Virus record (IMG/VR): IMGVR_UViG_3300019889_000014
Location: 1 to 64,000 of that record
Source: a virus
Strand: one strand, 5' to 3'
Length of the DNA: 64,000 bases
The position numbers and the translations under genes are program-made. The notes below the pieces were generated by a model. That model saw nothing but the letters and a program-made list of their open reading frames with translations. It had not been told where the DNA came from and made no database searches. This document shows positions 39,011-48,489 of the stretch, in pieces (within the stretch, counting starts at the first letter, position 1; every line of letters begins with the position of its first letter).

Positions 39011-39820
39011 TCACCGGCCCCGCGCCGCCCGAACCTGGTCTGCAGCCGCGGCCATGGAGAAGCAGTCGGCGTTGGTCAGGACACGGTCGTAGAGTGCGAT
39101 GCACTCGACCATCAGGTCCGCCTCGGCGAAGACGGTCGAGGGCGAGCCGGCAACCAGCTTCATGGTCGCGTCAACGACCGCACCGGAGTTGGTGATCATG
39201 CCGGTGGTGTTGATGGTCGCGCTGTAACTCGCGATCTGCACCCCCGCCTGGTAGCCCCGAACCTGCAGGCTGGTGCCGGTCAGCGACGCGAACCACGAGG
39301 CCGCTTCGGTGTACTGATAGGTCGCAGCCGCCGAGAGGCTGGCGGGCGCCTGCTGGGCAGAATTGATCGTGTAGCGGAAGTTCGGGCTGATGGGGTCGGC
39401 CGAGGTCGGAAGCGTCGCGCCCTTGGTCGCGTAAACCGTGAACCCGCGCGCCGTGTACTGGTCGGCCGCCATGAGCGGCGAAACCCAGGTCGTCACGCTG
39501 TCGTGGCTGGTCGGGATGTCCACCGTCAGGTGGACCATGAAGGTGAACGGCAACGTCAGGTCGACAACGTCTGCGGTCGGCAGGTACGTGTTGCCGCGCA
39601 GCCGGACGCCGCCGTTGGTCAGCAGGGTTCCCGCGCTGTGGCCGCTCGCGCCGGCAACAATCGCCGTGGTGGCGGTGGCCGAGCCATAGTTGGCGATCGA
39701 CGCGAGGGTGTCCGACCCGTCGATGAAGTGCAGATGAATGAGGCCAGCGGTCGAGAATCCGCGCGGCCCGTCGAGCGGCAGGGACGTGTCGTCCGAAGCC
39801 GCAGCGCCGATGATCTTCAT
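39011..39820 (-). CDS. LamG-like tail protein, 269 aa
   Basis: The start at 39820 overlaps the upstream gene by four bases; the longer frame back to 40885 is an antisense-like artefact. The product has a concanavalin/LamG-type beta-sandwich pattern, with PFTFMVHLTVDI early and the typical closing motif VECIALYDRVLTNADCF. Such domains bind sugars at the tips of phage tails. It is the last structural gene and follows the esterase-like fibre. Confidence 0.7.
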   Translation of the reverse strand: MKIIGAAASDDTSLPLDGPRGFSTAGLIHLHFIDGSDTLASIANYGSATATTAIVAGASGHSAGTLLTNGGVRLRGNTYLPTADVVDLTLPFTFMVHLTVDIPTSHDSVTTWVSPLMAADQYTARGFTVYATKGATLPTSADPISPNFRYTINSAQQAPASLSAAATYQYTEAASWFASLTGTSLQVRGYQAGVQIASYSATINTTGMITNSGAVVDATMKLVAGSPSTVFAEADLMVECIALYDRVLTNADCFSMAAAADQVRAARGR

Positions 39821-42180
39821 GCTCCGATGACCTCCAAGTCCTGGAATGCGTTGAGCGGGTTCGGCAGCGGGTAATGCGTCCCGACCCGGCCGACGCTGTA
39901 AGTGCTGTCCAGGAACGTCAGCGGGGACTTGGCGCTGTCGCTGTCGAAGACGTTCCCGTAAGCGACGGTGCGGGCGATCGCGACCGAGTTGCCGACGAGG
40001 AAGGCCGTCGCCGGGGTGACGGTGGAGCCGAACTCGGCGGTGACGTTCTCGCCGGTGATGACGGTCTGGCTGCCGGTGTAGGCGACCGTGCGGCCGATCC
40101 AGGTTTTCGGCGTCCCGCTCGTCATGTTGAGCACGAGGAAACAGCCCTCGTTGAGGTGCTGCTGGATCTGGGAGCGGATGTCGCCCGCGAAGGCCAGTTC
40201 CTTCGACGCCCTGCCATTCGGCAGCGTGGCCCCGTCCCGCCAGTCCGCGACCGGCAGGCTGAGCGCCTTCTGATCCCGGAGCCTCGCGCACTCGACCTTG
40301 GCGCCGGCCGGAACCGCCGACGCCAACTTCAGCCTGATGGTGTCGGTGTCCACCACGGTCACGCCGGTCACCGCCGGGCCTTGGACCTGTGCAGTGCCGG
40401 AGCCCGTCATGCACCGGAAGCCGGCGTAGCAGAACGGCGCGGTGTTCAGCGGCCAGAACGTCGTGTCGAGCCGAATGGGCGGACACGGCACGTTGAAGAC
40501 CACGTCGATCTCGTCGGTCGAGACCTTGCGGGCCAGGATCGCCCGCAAGGAGACGTTCTGGTCGCGGCGGACGAGGAAGCGGTACATGTTCTTGCCGGCC
40601 AGCGACCCCCACCACCTCTCGCCGTCCGCCGCCAGGTGAACCTCGCTGCCGTGAACCACGAGGCCGCCGGACGTGTAGCTGCTGTTCTTGCCGGACGGGA
40701 CGAAATAGGTCGGGCCAACCGGGACGATTTTGTCCGGGCTGGTCGCCGCCGCCACCATCTGAGCCTGGCCGACGATGGTGCCGCCGGTCTGGTAGACGAA
40801 CACCGGAAGGCGTCCAGCCTGGCCAGTGATGACGCGGGCATCGGCGTCGTAGTCGTCCGCAAGCTGAGTGAAAGCTGCCGCCCACGCCGGAATGAAGTCG
40901 GCATAGGCCATGGGGCTGTCGGCGTCGTTGAACTTGAGGTCGTTGTCCGCCTCGCCCTGGAGGAAGACCATGCCCAGCTCGGCGAAGGTCTTGCCGTTGG
41001 CGACCGCATAGGCTTTCGCCCGGCGGATGTCGTCGATCATGGTGTCGTAATACAGGCCGGTCGGATCGTTCTGATGGGCCTTGTCGAGTTCGTACAGGCG
41101 TCGCCCGCCGCGGCCCGCGAACGAGATAAGGATCTCCGGGCCGGAGTCTCGGCTCACGCCGCTGTTCGGCCCCACCAGCTGGTCGCGCAGTGCCGCCACG
41201 ATGGCCGAGGCAGCCGTCTCGCCAACGGCGCCGTCCTGGGCCTCGTGCAGATCCACAACCTCGAATTCCGACGCCGGTCGGGCCAGCGGAGTGAGCGCAT
41301 AGGCGTCCAGTTTCCAGGTCCGGACGCTGCGGATGAACATGCGGCCACGGTGCCCGGTCGGGCTCGTGGTCAGCGGCGGCAGGGACTCCGACCCCTCCCC
41401 CAGCGACTGGCCGTAGAGCGTGATGTGCAGCACGTCGGCCGCCAGGGGGTTCGCGGCACCGCTCGACGCGGCGAAGGGGTTCACGTCCTTGGTTCCGGAC
41501 GCCGACAGCCGGAACTTCACCCGGCCATTGGAGGTCAGCACCTCGTGCAGGATGTCCGGTTCGCTGGTCGGCATGATCTGGACGCGGTTGTCGGCCAGAC
41601 CGATCCGCATGCCCTTGAACAGGTTCAGATAGCTGTCATCGCTGAACCCGCCGAGCGACCGCCCCGTCCCCGACGCAAACCGCAGGATCATCCGGAGGCC
41701 GTCGATGAACTCGATCAGGTTCGGGATGATCTTCTCGGCGATCGGCGCGAAAGCATCGACTTCCACGTCCAGGGCTTCGACCTGGTCGAGGAGGGCGTCA
41801 TACTTGCTATCGGCGATCTTCACCCAATGGTCGCCCGGCCCGGCCGGGTCGTACCGCCATTCGCCGTTGATGTTGCCGCCGACATCGGAGGGGTCGTCGG
41901 TGACCCGCCGGATCGTGCCCGTGGGCGGCACGGTCGGGGCAGCCGCCACCATGCCCGACTTGGTCGCAAAGCCGAGCACGCCCGAGGCCGCCGCCTCCTG
42001 CAGCTCGTTCAGGTAGGCCGTCAACAGGACCGAGGACGTATCGCTCCTGGTAACGTGCATCTGCACGGCCAGCTGGTCCGCGAGCACAGCCGAGAGGATG
42101 TTGACGCTGACGCCGGCATCGAGCGCCCGAATGCGGTCAACAACGGTGGCAAGCGGGAGATCGGTTTCCCGGATCGACAT
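39817..42180 (-). CDS. tail protein with SGNH/sialate-esterase-like domain
   Basis: A 787-residue protein. The N-terminal 240 residues are fibre-like, with coiled and beta segments. From about 250 there is an SGNH hydrolase of the sialate-O-acetylesterase type: ITLYGQSLGEG (Ser259), FAGRGGRRLYEL, VFLQGEADN (408-413) and VHGSEVHLAADG (His515). The C-terminal 250 residues are beta-rich. It probably removes acyl groups from host surface polysaccharide during adsorption. Confidence 0.85.
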   Translation of the reverse strand: MSIRETDLPLATVVDRIRALDAGVSVNILSAVLADQLAVQMHVTRSDTSSVLLTAYLNELQEAAASGVLGFATKSGMVAAAPTVPPTGTIRRVTDDPSDVGGNINGEWRYDPAGPGDHWVKIADSKYDALLDQVEALDVEVDAFAPIAEKIIPNLIEFIDGLRMILRFASGTGRSLGGFSDDSYLNLFKGMRIGLADNRVQIMPTSEPDILHEVLTSNGRVKFRLSASGTKDVNPFAASSGAANPLAADVLHITLYGQSLGEGSESLPPLTTSPTGHRGRMFIRSVRTWKLDAYALTPLARPASEFEVVDLHEAQDGAVGETAASAIVAALRDQLVGPNSGVSRDSGPEILISFAGRGGRRLYELDKAHQNDPTGLYYDTMIDDIRRAKAYAVANGKTFAELGMVFLQGEADNDLKFNDADSPMAYADFIPAWAAAFTQLADDYDADARVITGQAGRLPVFVYQTGGTIVGQAQMVAAATSPDKIVPVGPTYFVPSGKNSSYTSGGLVVHGSEVHLAADGERWWGSLAGKNMYRFLVRRDQNVSLRAILARKVSTDEIDVVFNVPCPPIRLDTTFWPLNTAPFCYAGFRCMTGSGTAQVQGPAVTGVTVVDTDTIRLKLASAVPAGAKVECARLRDQKALSLPVADWRDGATLPNGRASKELAFAGDIRSQIQQHLNEGCFLVLNMTSGTPKTWIGRTVAYTGSQTVITGENVTAEFGSTVTPATAFLVGNSVAIARTVAYGNVFDSDSAKSPLTFLDSTYSVGRVGTHYPLPNPLNAFQDLEVIGA

Positions 42181-42198
42181 GCTCGGTTCTCCGCTGGC

Positions 42199-45100
42199 TC
42201 AGGTGAGGGTGGTCCAGCCGGACTTGGCCTGGATCACGGTGTTCGAGGGCTTCGCCGTGCCCCACTTCACTTGCTCGACGACCCCGTTCAGCGGCGGGGT
42301 GACCGCGAGGCTGACGGTGATCTTCACGGGCGTGGTGGTCGGGACCGCGCCGGCCACGTCGGTGACCGTCGCCAGGCCGTTGGCGCTGAAGCCAAAATCG
42401 CCGGCCTTGTAGCCGTAGATGCCCGAGGTCATGTTCGTGGCCGTCACCGCCTGGGACGCCAGGCCGGTGGCCGCGGCCCCGACCTGGGTCAGGCCGCGCA
42501 TGGCCGTGGTCGTGGTGAACTGGATCAGATTCCCATCGCTGATGGTCGTCTGGATCGACCCCACGACGATGCCGCTGTTGGTCGTCCCGACCGCCACCTT
42601 GGCGCGGGCTCCGAAGTACCCTTCGGTCGAGTTGAAATCGACGCCGGCCGTGTGCTGGATCAGCGGCGCGCTGCGGGACGCGGTCGCCGCGTTGGTGATG
42701 ATCGGAGCGGTGTCGAACGCCCCGTTCTCGAACTGATTCAAGATGAAGTAGATGTCGGCCCCGGCCGGCGCCGCGATGCGCATCTGCTCGCCGATGGCCG
42801 CCGCCGTGCGGCTGCCGCCCACGCGGACATACGGCGTTGAGGCACCGAAGCTGACCGCCGTGGCGCCGCCGATCTCGATGCGCCCGGCCGAGCCGCGATA
42901 GACAATGGAGCCGCGGCAGGCACCGACGGCGGCGATGGTGCCGCTGATCGTGGCGAAGGCGTCGGCGACGCCGGCAGAGTTGTTCAGCCGGTAGACGAAA
43001 CCGTTGATCGTGGTGGCCGTCAGCAAGGCGCCCAGGGTCGTGCCGGCGCCCATCGCGGCGCTGTCGTCCACCCTGGTCAGCGTGGCCGCCGCATCACCGC
43101 TCAGCGTCATGCCGGTCAGGTCGGTGGGGTTCGCATTCCTGTTCGAATTGCGGTTGGTGCGGTTTTCCCACAGCTCGAGGCCACGATCGCAGACCGGGGC
43201 CGCGTTGGCGGCGATGGGATGCAGCGTGCCATCAGCGTTGGTGACGATCTGCGCCGAGGTCGTGATGATGTCGAAGATGCCGGCCAGGGTTGAGCCGACC
43301 CCGTTCAAGCGGTAGTTGCCGCCCTTGAAATCGGCGTGGATGCTGGCATCCGGGTCGTACCAGACGACGGTCAGCGTGATCGCGCTGGAGTCCACCGAGG
43401 TCTGCCCCGAGATGGTCTGCCGCGCCGTGATGCTGCGGGCACCGCCCGCCAGGCTGGCCAGGGTCGCCGTCCAGTTGCCAGACCCATCCGCCGAGACGGT
43501 CGTGTTGAGCACGCCATCGGCATAGACGCCGACCGAGGCCGAGGCCGTGGAGGTGCCCGCGACGACGGGGTTCGTGTTGCCGATCGTCGCCGAACTGGTC
43601 GAGATTGCCGGGGCCACCGGGATGATGTTCAGCGTCAGCGTGGTGCTGGCCGGCGAGGTGTGCGCCGCCGTGTCGGTCTGCTTGGCCGTGATGGCGTAGG
43701 AGCCGATCGCCAGGGCCGTCAGATCCACGGTCCAGGCGCCGCCAGTGACGGTGACCGGCGCCGCCGCAGGTGTGCTGCCAGCGCGGAAGACTTGCAAGGA
43801 ACACCCGGTCTCGCCCGTGCCGTTGATGGTCGGCGTCGTGTCCGTGGTGGACAGCGGCGACGAGGTGCTGATGACCGGCGCCGAGGGCGTGACCGTGTCC
43901 ACCGTGACCGTGATCGGCGCGCTCGGATCGCTCGGCTGGCCGGCCCCGTCATAGGCAATCGCCGTGATCGTGTACGTGGCGTCCAGCAGGGTCGGCAGCG
44001 TCAGTGACCAGGCGCCGAGAACAACCGCCGCCGTGCCCTGGTCGACGCTGTTGGCGAAGACATGGATGGTCGTGGTCGGGTCCGCCGTGCCCGCGATGGT
44101 GGGCGTGTTGTCGCTGGTGATCTGCGACAGCGTCGTGATGATCGGCGGGTTCGGCGCGACGCCGCCCGGCAGATCGATCACGACCAGGAGCGGCGTGCCC
44201 TCGATCAGGGTCGAATTGACCGAGACGATGCCGAACGTGTACGTGCCGGCGACCTGGGGGATGGTCGTCTCCAGCGGCGAGCTGGAGAGCGTGCCGGTGT
44301 GCAGCGGCGTCAGATCGGCCCAGGCGTGGCCCGCACCGATGCCGAGCTTGTAGCGGATGCGGTAGCCGAGCAGATCGGGCGGCGGGCCGTCGGCCTCCGG
44401 GTCGCTGACCACCCAGTGGTACTGCCGGGTCTTCGACGCCAGCTGGACATAGGTGAAGGAGTCGATCGTCGGCGGCGGCACCGTGCGGACCTGCACCACG
44501 TGCTCAAACGGCGGCGAGGTCCAGGCCGAAGCGATGCCGTCGCGGCTCAGGGCCCGCGCCCGGATCTCGATCAGATCCTCGAACACGTAGCCCTGGAGGG
44601 CGACGCTGTTGACGCCGCCGACCAGGTTCTCCGTCTGCCATTGCGTCGTGCCCTGGTAGCGGTGCTGGATCTGGAACGACGCGGTCGGGACCGGCCCCCC
44701 CTGCCCTGCCGCGACGCCGACCGTGACCGGCGAATAGACCGAGCCGTCGTCGGCGACGACTTGCTGCGAATTGCCGGAGCTGACGGCGATAATCTGCGGC
44801 ACCGCCGGCACCGTGTCGTCGGGATAGGGCGTCCGCGGCACCCAGACCGGCACGTCGATGTCGTCCGCCTCCTCGATGTAGGGCATGGCCTCATCGACGG
44901 CGGTCACCTTCGCGAGGTGGTCTTCTGTCGGCTCGATCGCCTTGACGACCAGGCGGTGGGTCTCGAAATTCACCAGGCCGAACATCCAGAGGTCGCCGAC
45001 CGAGGGCGACGCTCCGGCGCCGGTCAGGGTGAGGGTCGTGAACCGGCCCGCCAGGCTCTCGACATCCCGCACCAGCGTGGACCCGTCCGGCCGGCGGAAG

Positions 45101-47136
45101 CGGATGACGTAGCTGGCCACCCCATCCATTTCGGCGAAGTCGTCCAGCAGGATCACGGCGCCGTCGACCGCCTTCACCCGCCCCGCAGCGATGCCCCAGC
45201 GGGTGACATTGGACTGGACCAGGGTCAGGTCACCACGGTTGACCCGCAGGCTCTCCCAGGCTGTCGAGAAGGAATACGTATCCGCCCGCGCCTGCAGCTC
45301 GCGGAACCGGCGCTGGCCCTCCGTCCAGACCTTGCCCGCGTCGGTGACGCCTCGGAACTCGATGGTCTCGAAGTTGGTCGCCAGTTCCGGCGTCACGCCC
45401 TCGCGGTAGATGATCCGCTCGTCCTGCCCCCAATCGAACTCTCGGTCGACGAACCGGCAGCGCCAGGCGTCCGGGATCTCGCGATACGTCCGCTCGACCT
45501 GGAAATCCCAGGAGTTGCGGTCGGTGAAGTGATCGGCGGCGACGGCTTGCGCCCGATCCTGGATCACGCTCCACTTGCCGTTCGGCCGCGCCGGGTTCGC
45601 CCGCCCGACCGTGGCGATATCGGTCAGGGTCTCCAGCACCGAAGACTGGGCATCCCGGACCATGTTGAACTCCAGCCCCTTGGCGAGGCAGGCGCCATGC
45701 CAATCCTGGAGCGTCACGAGGTCGATCTGGCTGTCCATGCGGGGCAGCGCATTGGCCGGGTGCTGGAGCGTGTACCGGTAGAGCGACGCGGGATTGGAGG
45801 TCTCGACATCGTCCACCCAAGCCGAGCCGTTCCAATCCTTGCAGCGCGACGTGCAGATGGCCGTCAGGTTGTCGATGATGCCGTTCAGCTGGCCCTGGGC
45901 CTTGATCCGCAGCGCCAACAGGGCCAGCGGCTTGGCGAAGGTGAACGGCACCTCGTGACGGATGGTCCGGAGCGCCGTCCAGATCTGGGATTGGGTTTCG
46001 CTGTCGTCGTTGGTGCAGCGCAGGCGAACGTCATACTGGCCGCGAGTGACCGACCAAACCTTGCCAATCCGGAAGGGATCTTGCTTCTTTTCTTCAATAT
46101 CAAAGGTTCCGAAGTGAATCCAGTCAATCGCGCCGACTTCGCGGTACTCGACTTCAATAACCGACGAGGTTACTTTCGGCTTTCCTTTGGAACTGAACTT
46201 GACGAGACCTTGCGGATAGGTCCAATCGATACTGATCTCGTCGCAATCGGGGTCGGTGCGCTGGACAACAAACGGGTCGCCTTCTGGCATCTCGATGGAC
46301 AGGGACTGTTCGAGAACCTGGCCGGGGTAGAGCGTGATCGGCGCGTCACCTGGCAGGCCCTCGCGCAGCTCCATCTGCACGTCGTCGTAGTCGGCCAGGA
46401 GCGTGTTGCCGATCCGGATGTCCTCGATCCGGATCGGGCCATAGCCGAACACGAAAAGCTGGCGGAGCCACTGGTCGTTGCCCGAGGCTTCCGTGTAGGA
46501 CCGGGCCGCATAGAGCGGCGCGAAGCGATGCCGGCCGAGCATGACCGGGATGGCGCCCCAAGGCGACGCTGAGTTCCGGCCGCCGCCGATCGAATAGGTC
46601 GTGCTCGGCTGCCGGGTCGAGAGGCTGGGCGCGCTGATCGGGATCAGCGCGTTGAGCAGCAGGTTGCCGGCAAAGGCGAGGCCGGCGGTGATCAGCGCCG
46701 TGGTCGCCGCCAGGGTCGCAGCAGCAGCAGCAGAGGCCGTGCCGGCGGCAACCGCCGCTGCCGTCAGCGGCAGCAGCGCGCCGGCCAGGTACGGCGCCGC
46801 AAAGGCCACCGCGACCACGATGGCGATGCCGATCAGGATGCGGCCGATATTGCCCTGCGGCACCAGGATGAAATCGACAGTGACGCCGGCCTTGGGCTTG
46901 ACCAGGTGCCAGAGGTGCGACGGCACTTCATGCTGGCCGATCCGCGCCGAACCATGGCTCCGCAGGATCGGGTCGATGGTGTCGCCGTAGGCCATGGCGA
47001 CCAGCTCGGCGAGCGTCTTGCCGACCGGCGCCATGATCTCGACGCGATCGAGCACCAGCGGCGACCGGCGCGAGATGACACGGATACGGGGGTCGATCGC
47101 CTCGGAGAGGTCGATCCGGAAATCGCCGTCGGGCAT
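42199..47136 (-). CDS. tail tip protein J-like with Ig-like domains
   Basis: A 1645-residue protein. The N-terminal 110 residues and the next hydrophobic stretch (AAVAAGTASAAAAATLAATT) match the TipJ/J-type tail tip proteins of siphophages. A fibronectin-like segment comes near 900, then three bacterial Ig-like repeats (about 1000-1270, each with a motif like TPTIAGTADPTT or TPTINGTGETG). The C-terminus is a beta-rich receptor-binding region. It follows the NlpC/P60 gene, the lambda K-I-J order. Confidence 0.88.
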   Translation of the reverse strand: MPDGDFRIDLSEAIDPRIRVISRRSPLVLDRVEIMAPVGKTLAELVAMAYGDTIDPILRSHGSARIGQHEVPSHLWHLVKPKAGVTVDFILVPQGNIGRILIGIAIVVAVAFAAPYLAGALLPLTAAAVAAGTASAAAAATLAATTALITAGLAFAGNLLLNALIPISAPSLSTRQPSTTYSIGGGRNSASPWGAIPVMLGRHRFAPLYAARSYTEASGNDQWLRQLFVFGYGPIRIEDIRIGNTLLADYDDVQMELREGLPGDAPITLYPGQVLEQSLSIEMPEGDPFVVQRTDPDCDEISIDWTYPQGLVKFSSKGKPKVTSSVIEVEYREVGAIDWIHFGTFDIEEKKQDPFRIGKVWSVTRGQYDVRLRCTNDDSETQSQIWTALRTIRHEVPFTFAKPLALLALRIKAQGQLNGIIDNLTAICTSRCKDWNGSAWVDDVETSNPASLYRYTLQHPANALPRMDSQIDLVTLQDWHGACLAKGLEFNMVRDAQSSVLETLTDIATVGRANPARPNGKWSVIQDRAQAVAADHFTDRNSWDFQVERTYREIPDAWRCRFVDREFDWGQDERIIYREGVTPELATNFETIEFRGVTDAGKVWTEGQRRFRELQARADTYSFSTAWESLRVNRGDLTLVQSNVTRWGIAAGRVKAVDGAVILLDDFAEMDGVASYVIRFRRPDGSTLVRDVESLAGRFTTLTLTGAGASPSVGDLWMFGLVNFETHRLVVKAIEPTEDHLAKVTAVDEAMPYIEEADDIDVPVWVPRTPYPDDTVPAVPQIIAVSSGNSQQVVADDGSVYSPVTVGVAAGQGGPVPTASFQIQHRYQGTTQWQTENLVGGVNSVALQGYVFEDLIEIRARALSRDGIASAWTSPPFEHVVQVRTVPPPTIDSFTYVQLASKTRQYHWVVSDPEADGPPPDLLGYRIRYKLGIGAGHAWADLTPLHTGTLSSSPLETTIPQVAGTYTFGIVSVNSTLIEGTPLLVVIDLPGGVAPNPPIITTLSQITSDNTPTIAGTADPTTTIHVFANSVDQGTAAVVLGAWSLTLPTLLDATYTITAIAYDGAGQPSDPSAPITVTVDTVTPSAPVISTSSPLSTTDTTPTINGTGETGCSLQVFRAGSTPAAAPVTVTGGAWTVDLTALAIGSYAITAKQTDTAAHTSPASTTLTLNIIPVAPAISTSSATIGNTNPVVAGTSTASASVGVYADGVLNTTVSADGSGNWTATLASLAGGARSITARQTISGQTSVDSSAITLTVVWYDPDASIHADFKGGNYRLNGVGSTLAGIFDIITTSAQIVTNADGTLHPIAANAAPVCDRGLELWENRTNRNSNRNANPTDLTGMTLSGDAAATLTRVDDSAAMGAGTTLGALLTATTINGFVYRLNNSAGVADAFATISGTIAAVGACRGSIVYRGSAGRIEIGGATAVSFGASTPYVRVGGSRTAAAIGEQMRIAAPAGADIYFILNQFENGAFDTAPIITNAATASRSAPLIQHTAGVDFNSTEGYFGARAKVAVGTTNSGIVVGSIQTTISDGNLIQFTTTTAMRGLTQVGAAATGLASQAVTATNMTSGIYGYKAGDFGFSANGLATVTDVAGAVPTTTPVKITVSLAVTPPLNGVVEQVKWGTAKPSNTVIQAKSGWTTLT

Positions 47137-47543
47137 CAGGCTTCGATCAGCCGATAGAACCCGACGACGCGCAGCCGGAACTCAGGGTCCGTCCAGCGCT
47201 GGACGCGGGACGTGCTGTCGGCTTCGATGTGCAGCATCCGGCCGGGCGCCACGACCAGGCCGACATGGACCGGCCTGGTCCCCTCGCGCAGCAGGATGAA
47301 ATCCCAGGGCAGCACGTCCGGCTCGGCGACCGGCGCGAACATCGCCTCGATCTCGGCGTCGATCGCGCGCTGGATCGCGACCCGGTCGAGGACGTTCGTG
47401 TAGTCGTGGTGGAAGCTCTGGAGCAGGATGGCGCGCTTCTCGGCGTATGCGAGCCGGCACAGCCCCCAGCAGTCCACACCCTTCCGGTCCCTGCCCTTTT
47501 CCATCCAGGGCAAGCCGAGGTAGTCGTCCGACCAGTGCGCCAT
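47136..47543 (-). CDS. NlpC/P60-type tail protein (lambda K-like)
   Basis: A 135-residue protein with the NlpC/P60 pattern: GKGRDRKGVDCWGLCRLAYA (catalytic Cys), REGTRPVHVGLVVAPG (His) and MLHIEADSTS. It is the peptidase half of lambda K and probably opens the cell wall during entry or assembles the tail tip. The start overlaps the DUF1833 gene by one base. Confidence 0.9.
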   Translation of the reverse strand: MAHWSDDYLGLPWMEKGRDRKGVDCWGLCRLAYAEKRAILLQSFHHDYTNVLDRVAIQRAIDAEIEAMFAPVAEPDVLPWDFILLREGTRPVHVGLVVAPGRMLHIEADSTSRVQRWTDPEFRLRVVGFYRLIEA

Positions 47544-48067
47544 CAGAACAGCGTCGGGAAGGCGCCAGGGGTGAAGGTGCCAGCCGGGAACGGCTCGGTC
47601 GCGAAATTGTCCATCGCCAGGTCGATCTGGACGATCTCCGCGTTGAACGTGGCCTTGGTCGTCTGAAGGTCATCCCAGGCGACCTCGACGATATCGGGCG
47701 TGGACGACAGGACGCATTCGATCAGGACGAATGCCGGCGTCGGCACCAGCTGGAGCAGATCACTCACCCGATGCACGTCCTCCTGGAGTCCTTCAATTGA
47801 GATGTTGTCGAGCACCAGGCGCGCACGCGGCGCCGCCTGGTCCTGGTCGTCGGGCATCACGGCGCTGACCGGGATGAAGACGAATTGGTTGCCGCGGCTC
47901 ACGGTGCCGTAGATCAACGGGTCTTCGGACAAGCGCTGCGTCGGGTCCGTCGAGATGCGGATCGGCTCGACCAGCGACGGGTGCGTGAAGGTGATCAGCA
48001 CCACCAAGACCTTGTCGCTCTCCTGCGCGAAGATCGCTTCGCGCAGGGTGATCGACAGCGTCCTCAC
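47543..48067 (-). CDS. DUF1833-type minor tail protein
   Basis: A 174-residue protein matching the DUF1833 pattern: ITFTHPSLVEPIRISTDPTQ, SEDPLIYGTVSRGNQFVFIP and APRARLVLDNIS. Members are minor tail proteins next to tip proteins. Coupled to the 141-aa gene by ATGA. Confidence 0.85.
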   Translation of the reverse strand: MRTLSITLREAIFAQESDKVLVVLITFTHPSLVEPIRISTDPTQRLSEDPLIYGTVSRGNQFVFIPVSAVMPDDQDQAAPRARLVLDNISIEGLQEDVHRVSDLLQLVPTPAFVLIECVLSSTPDIVEVAWDDLQTTKATFNAEIVQIDLAMDNFATEPFPAGTFTPGAFPTLF

Positions 48068-48489
48068 GGCATCCCCTCCAGGCTCATCGCAGCCTGGAAG
48101 ACGACGGGTCCGTTCGCCGTGTAGGTCGGCGGCTCGACCATCCGGACGATGATCTTGTAGCCGGTGACGATCTCTTCCCCGGTCTCGGTCGTGATGTCCT
48201 CGCCGATCAGGGTCGTCAGGGTCGTCTCACCCTCGCGCGGGTGCGGGAACCAGAACGGCCACAGGCCGCCGTCCAAGGTCTCCATGAAGAAGTCGTCGAG
48301 GATGTGGAGTTGCCAGCCCTGCAGCATCACGTTCGCCGTGAACGGCCGGACCCCGCCGCTGGTGTATTTGCGGAGGATGGCCGGGCCCTTCTGCGGCTGC
48401 GACCGGAGGATGTTGTTGGGCGGCTTTTCCGAATAGCCGTCGACCAACACCCTCTGAGGGAGGGTGAGCGGCCAGGTCATGGTTGGCAT
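48064..48489 (-). CDS. minor tail protein, 141 aa
   Basis: A 141-residue protein with WPLTLPQRVLVDGYSEKPPN at the start and DDFFMETLDGGLWPFWFPHP in the middle. Its position between tape measure and DUF1833 genes, and the style, correspond to the phage minor tail proteins of the lambda M/L position. TGATG coupling with the tape-measure gene. Confidence 0.75.
   Translation of the reverse strand: MPTMTWPLTLPQRVLVDGYSEKPPNNILRSQPQKGPAILRKYTSGGVRPFTANVMLQGWQLHILDDFFMETLDGGLWPFWFPHPREGETTLTTLIGEDITTETGEEIVTGYKIIVRMVEPPTYTANGPVVFQAAMSLEGMP

Noticed and set aside
39821-40885. N-terminal extension of the LamG-like gene
   Set aside because: The extra part is out of phase with the real tail gene and Arg/Gly-rich; the ATGA-coupled start at 39820 gives a normal protein.
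39874-42840. 988-residue open frame on the plus strand
   Set aside because: Antisense to the SGNH tail gene and part of the tip gene; Arg/Gly/Asp-rich composition is that of a reverse-frame shadow in GC-rich DNA.
44062-46572. 836-residue open frame on the plus strand
   Set aside because: Antisense shadow of the tip protein gene with no recognisable domain and no ribosome site.
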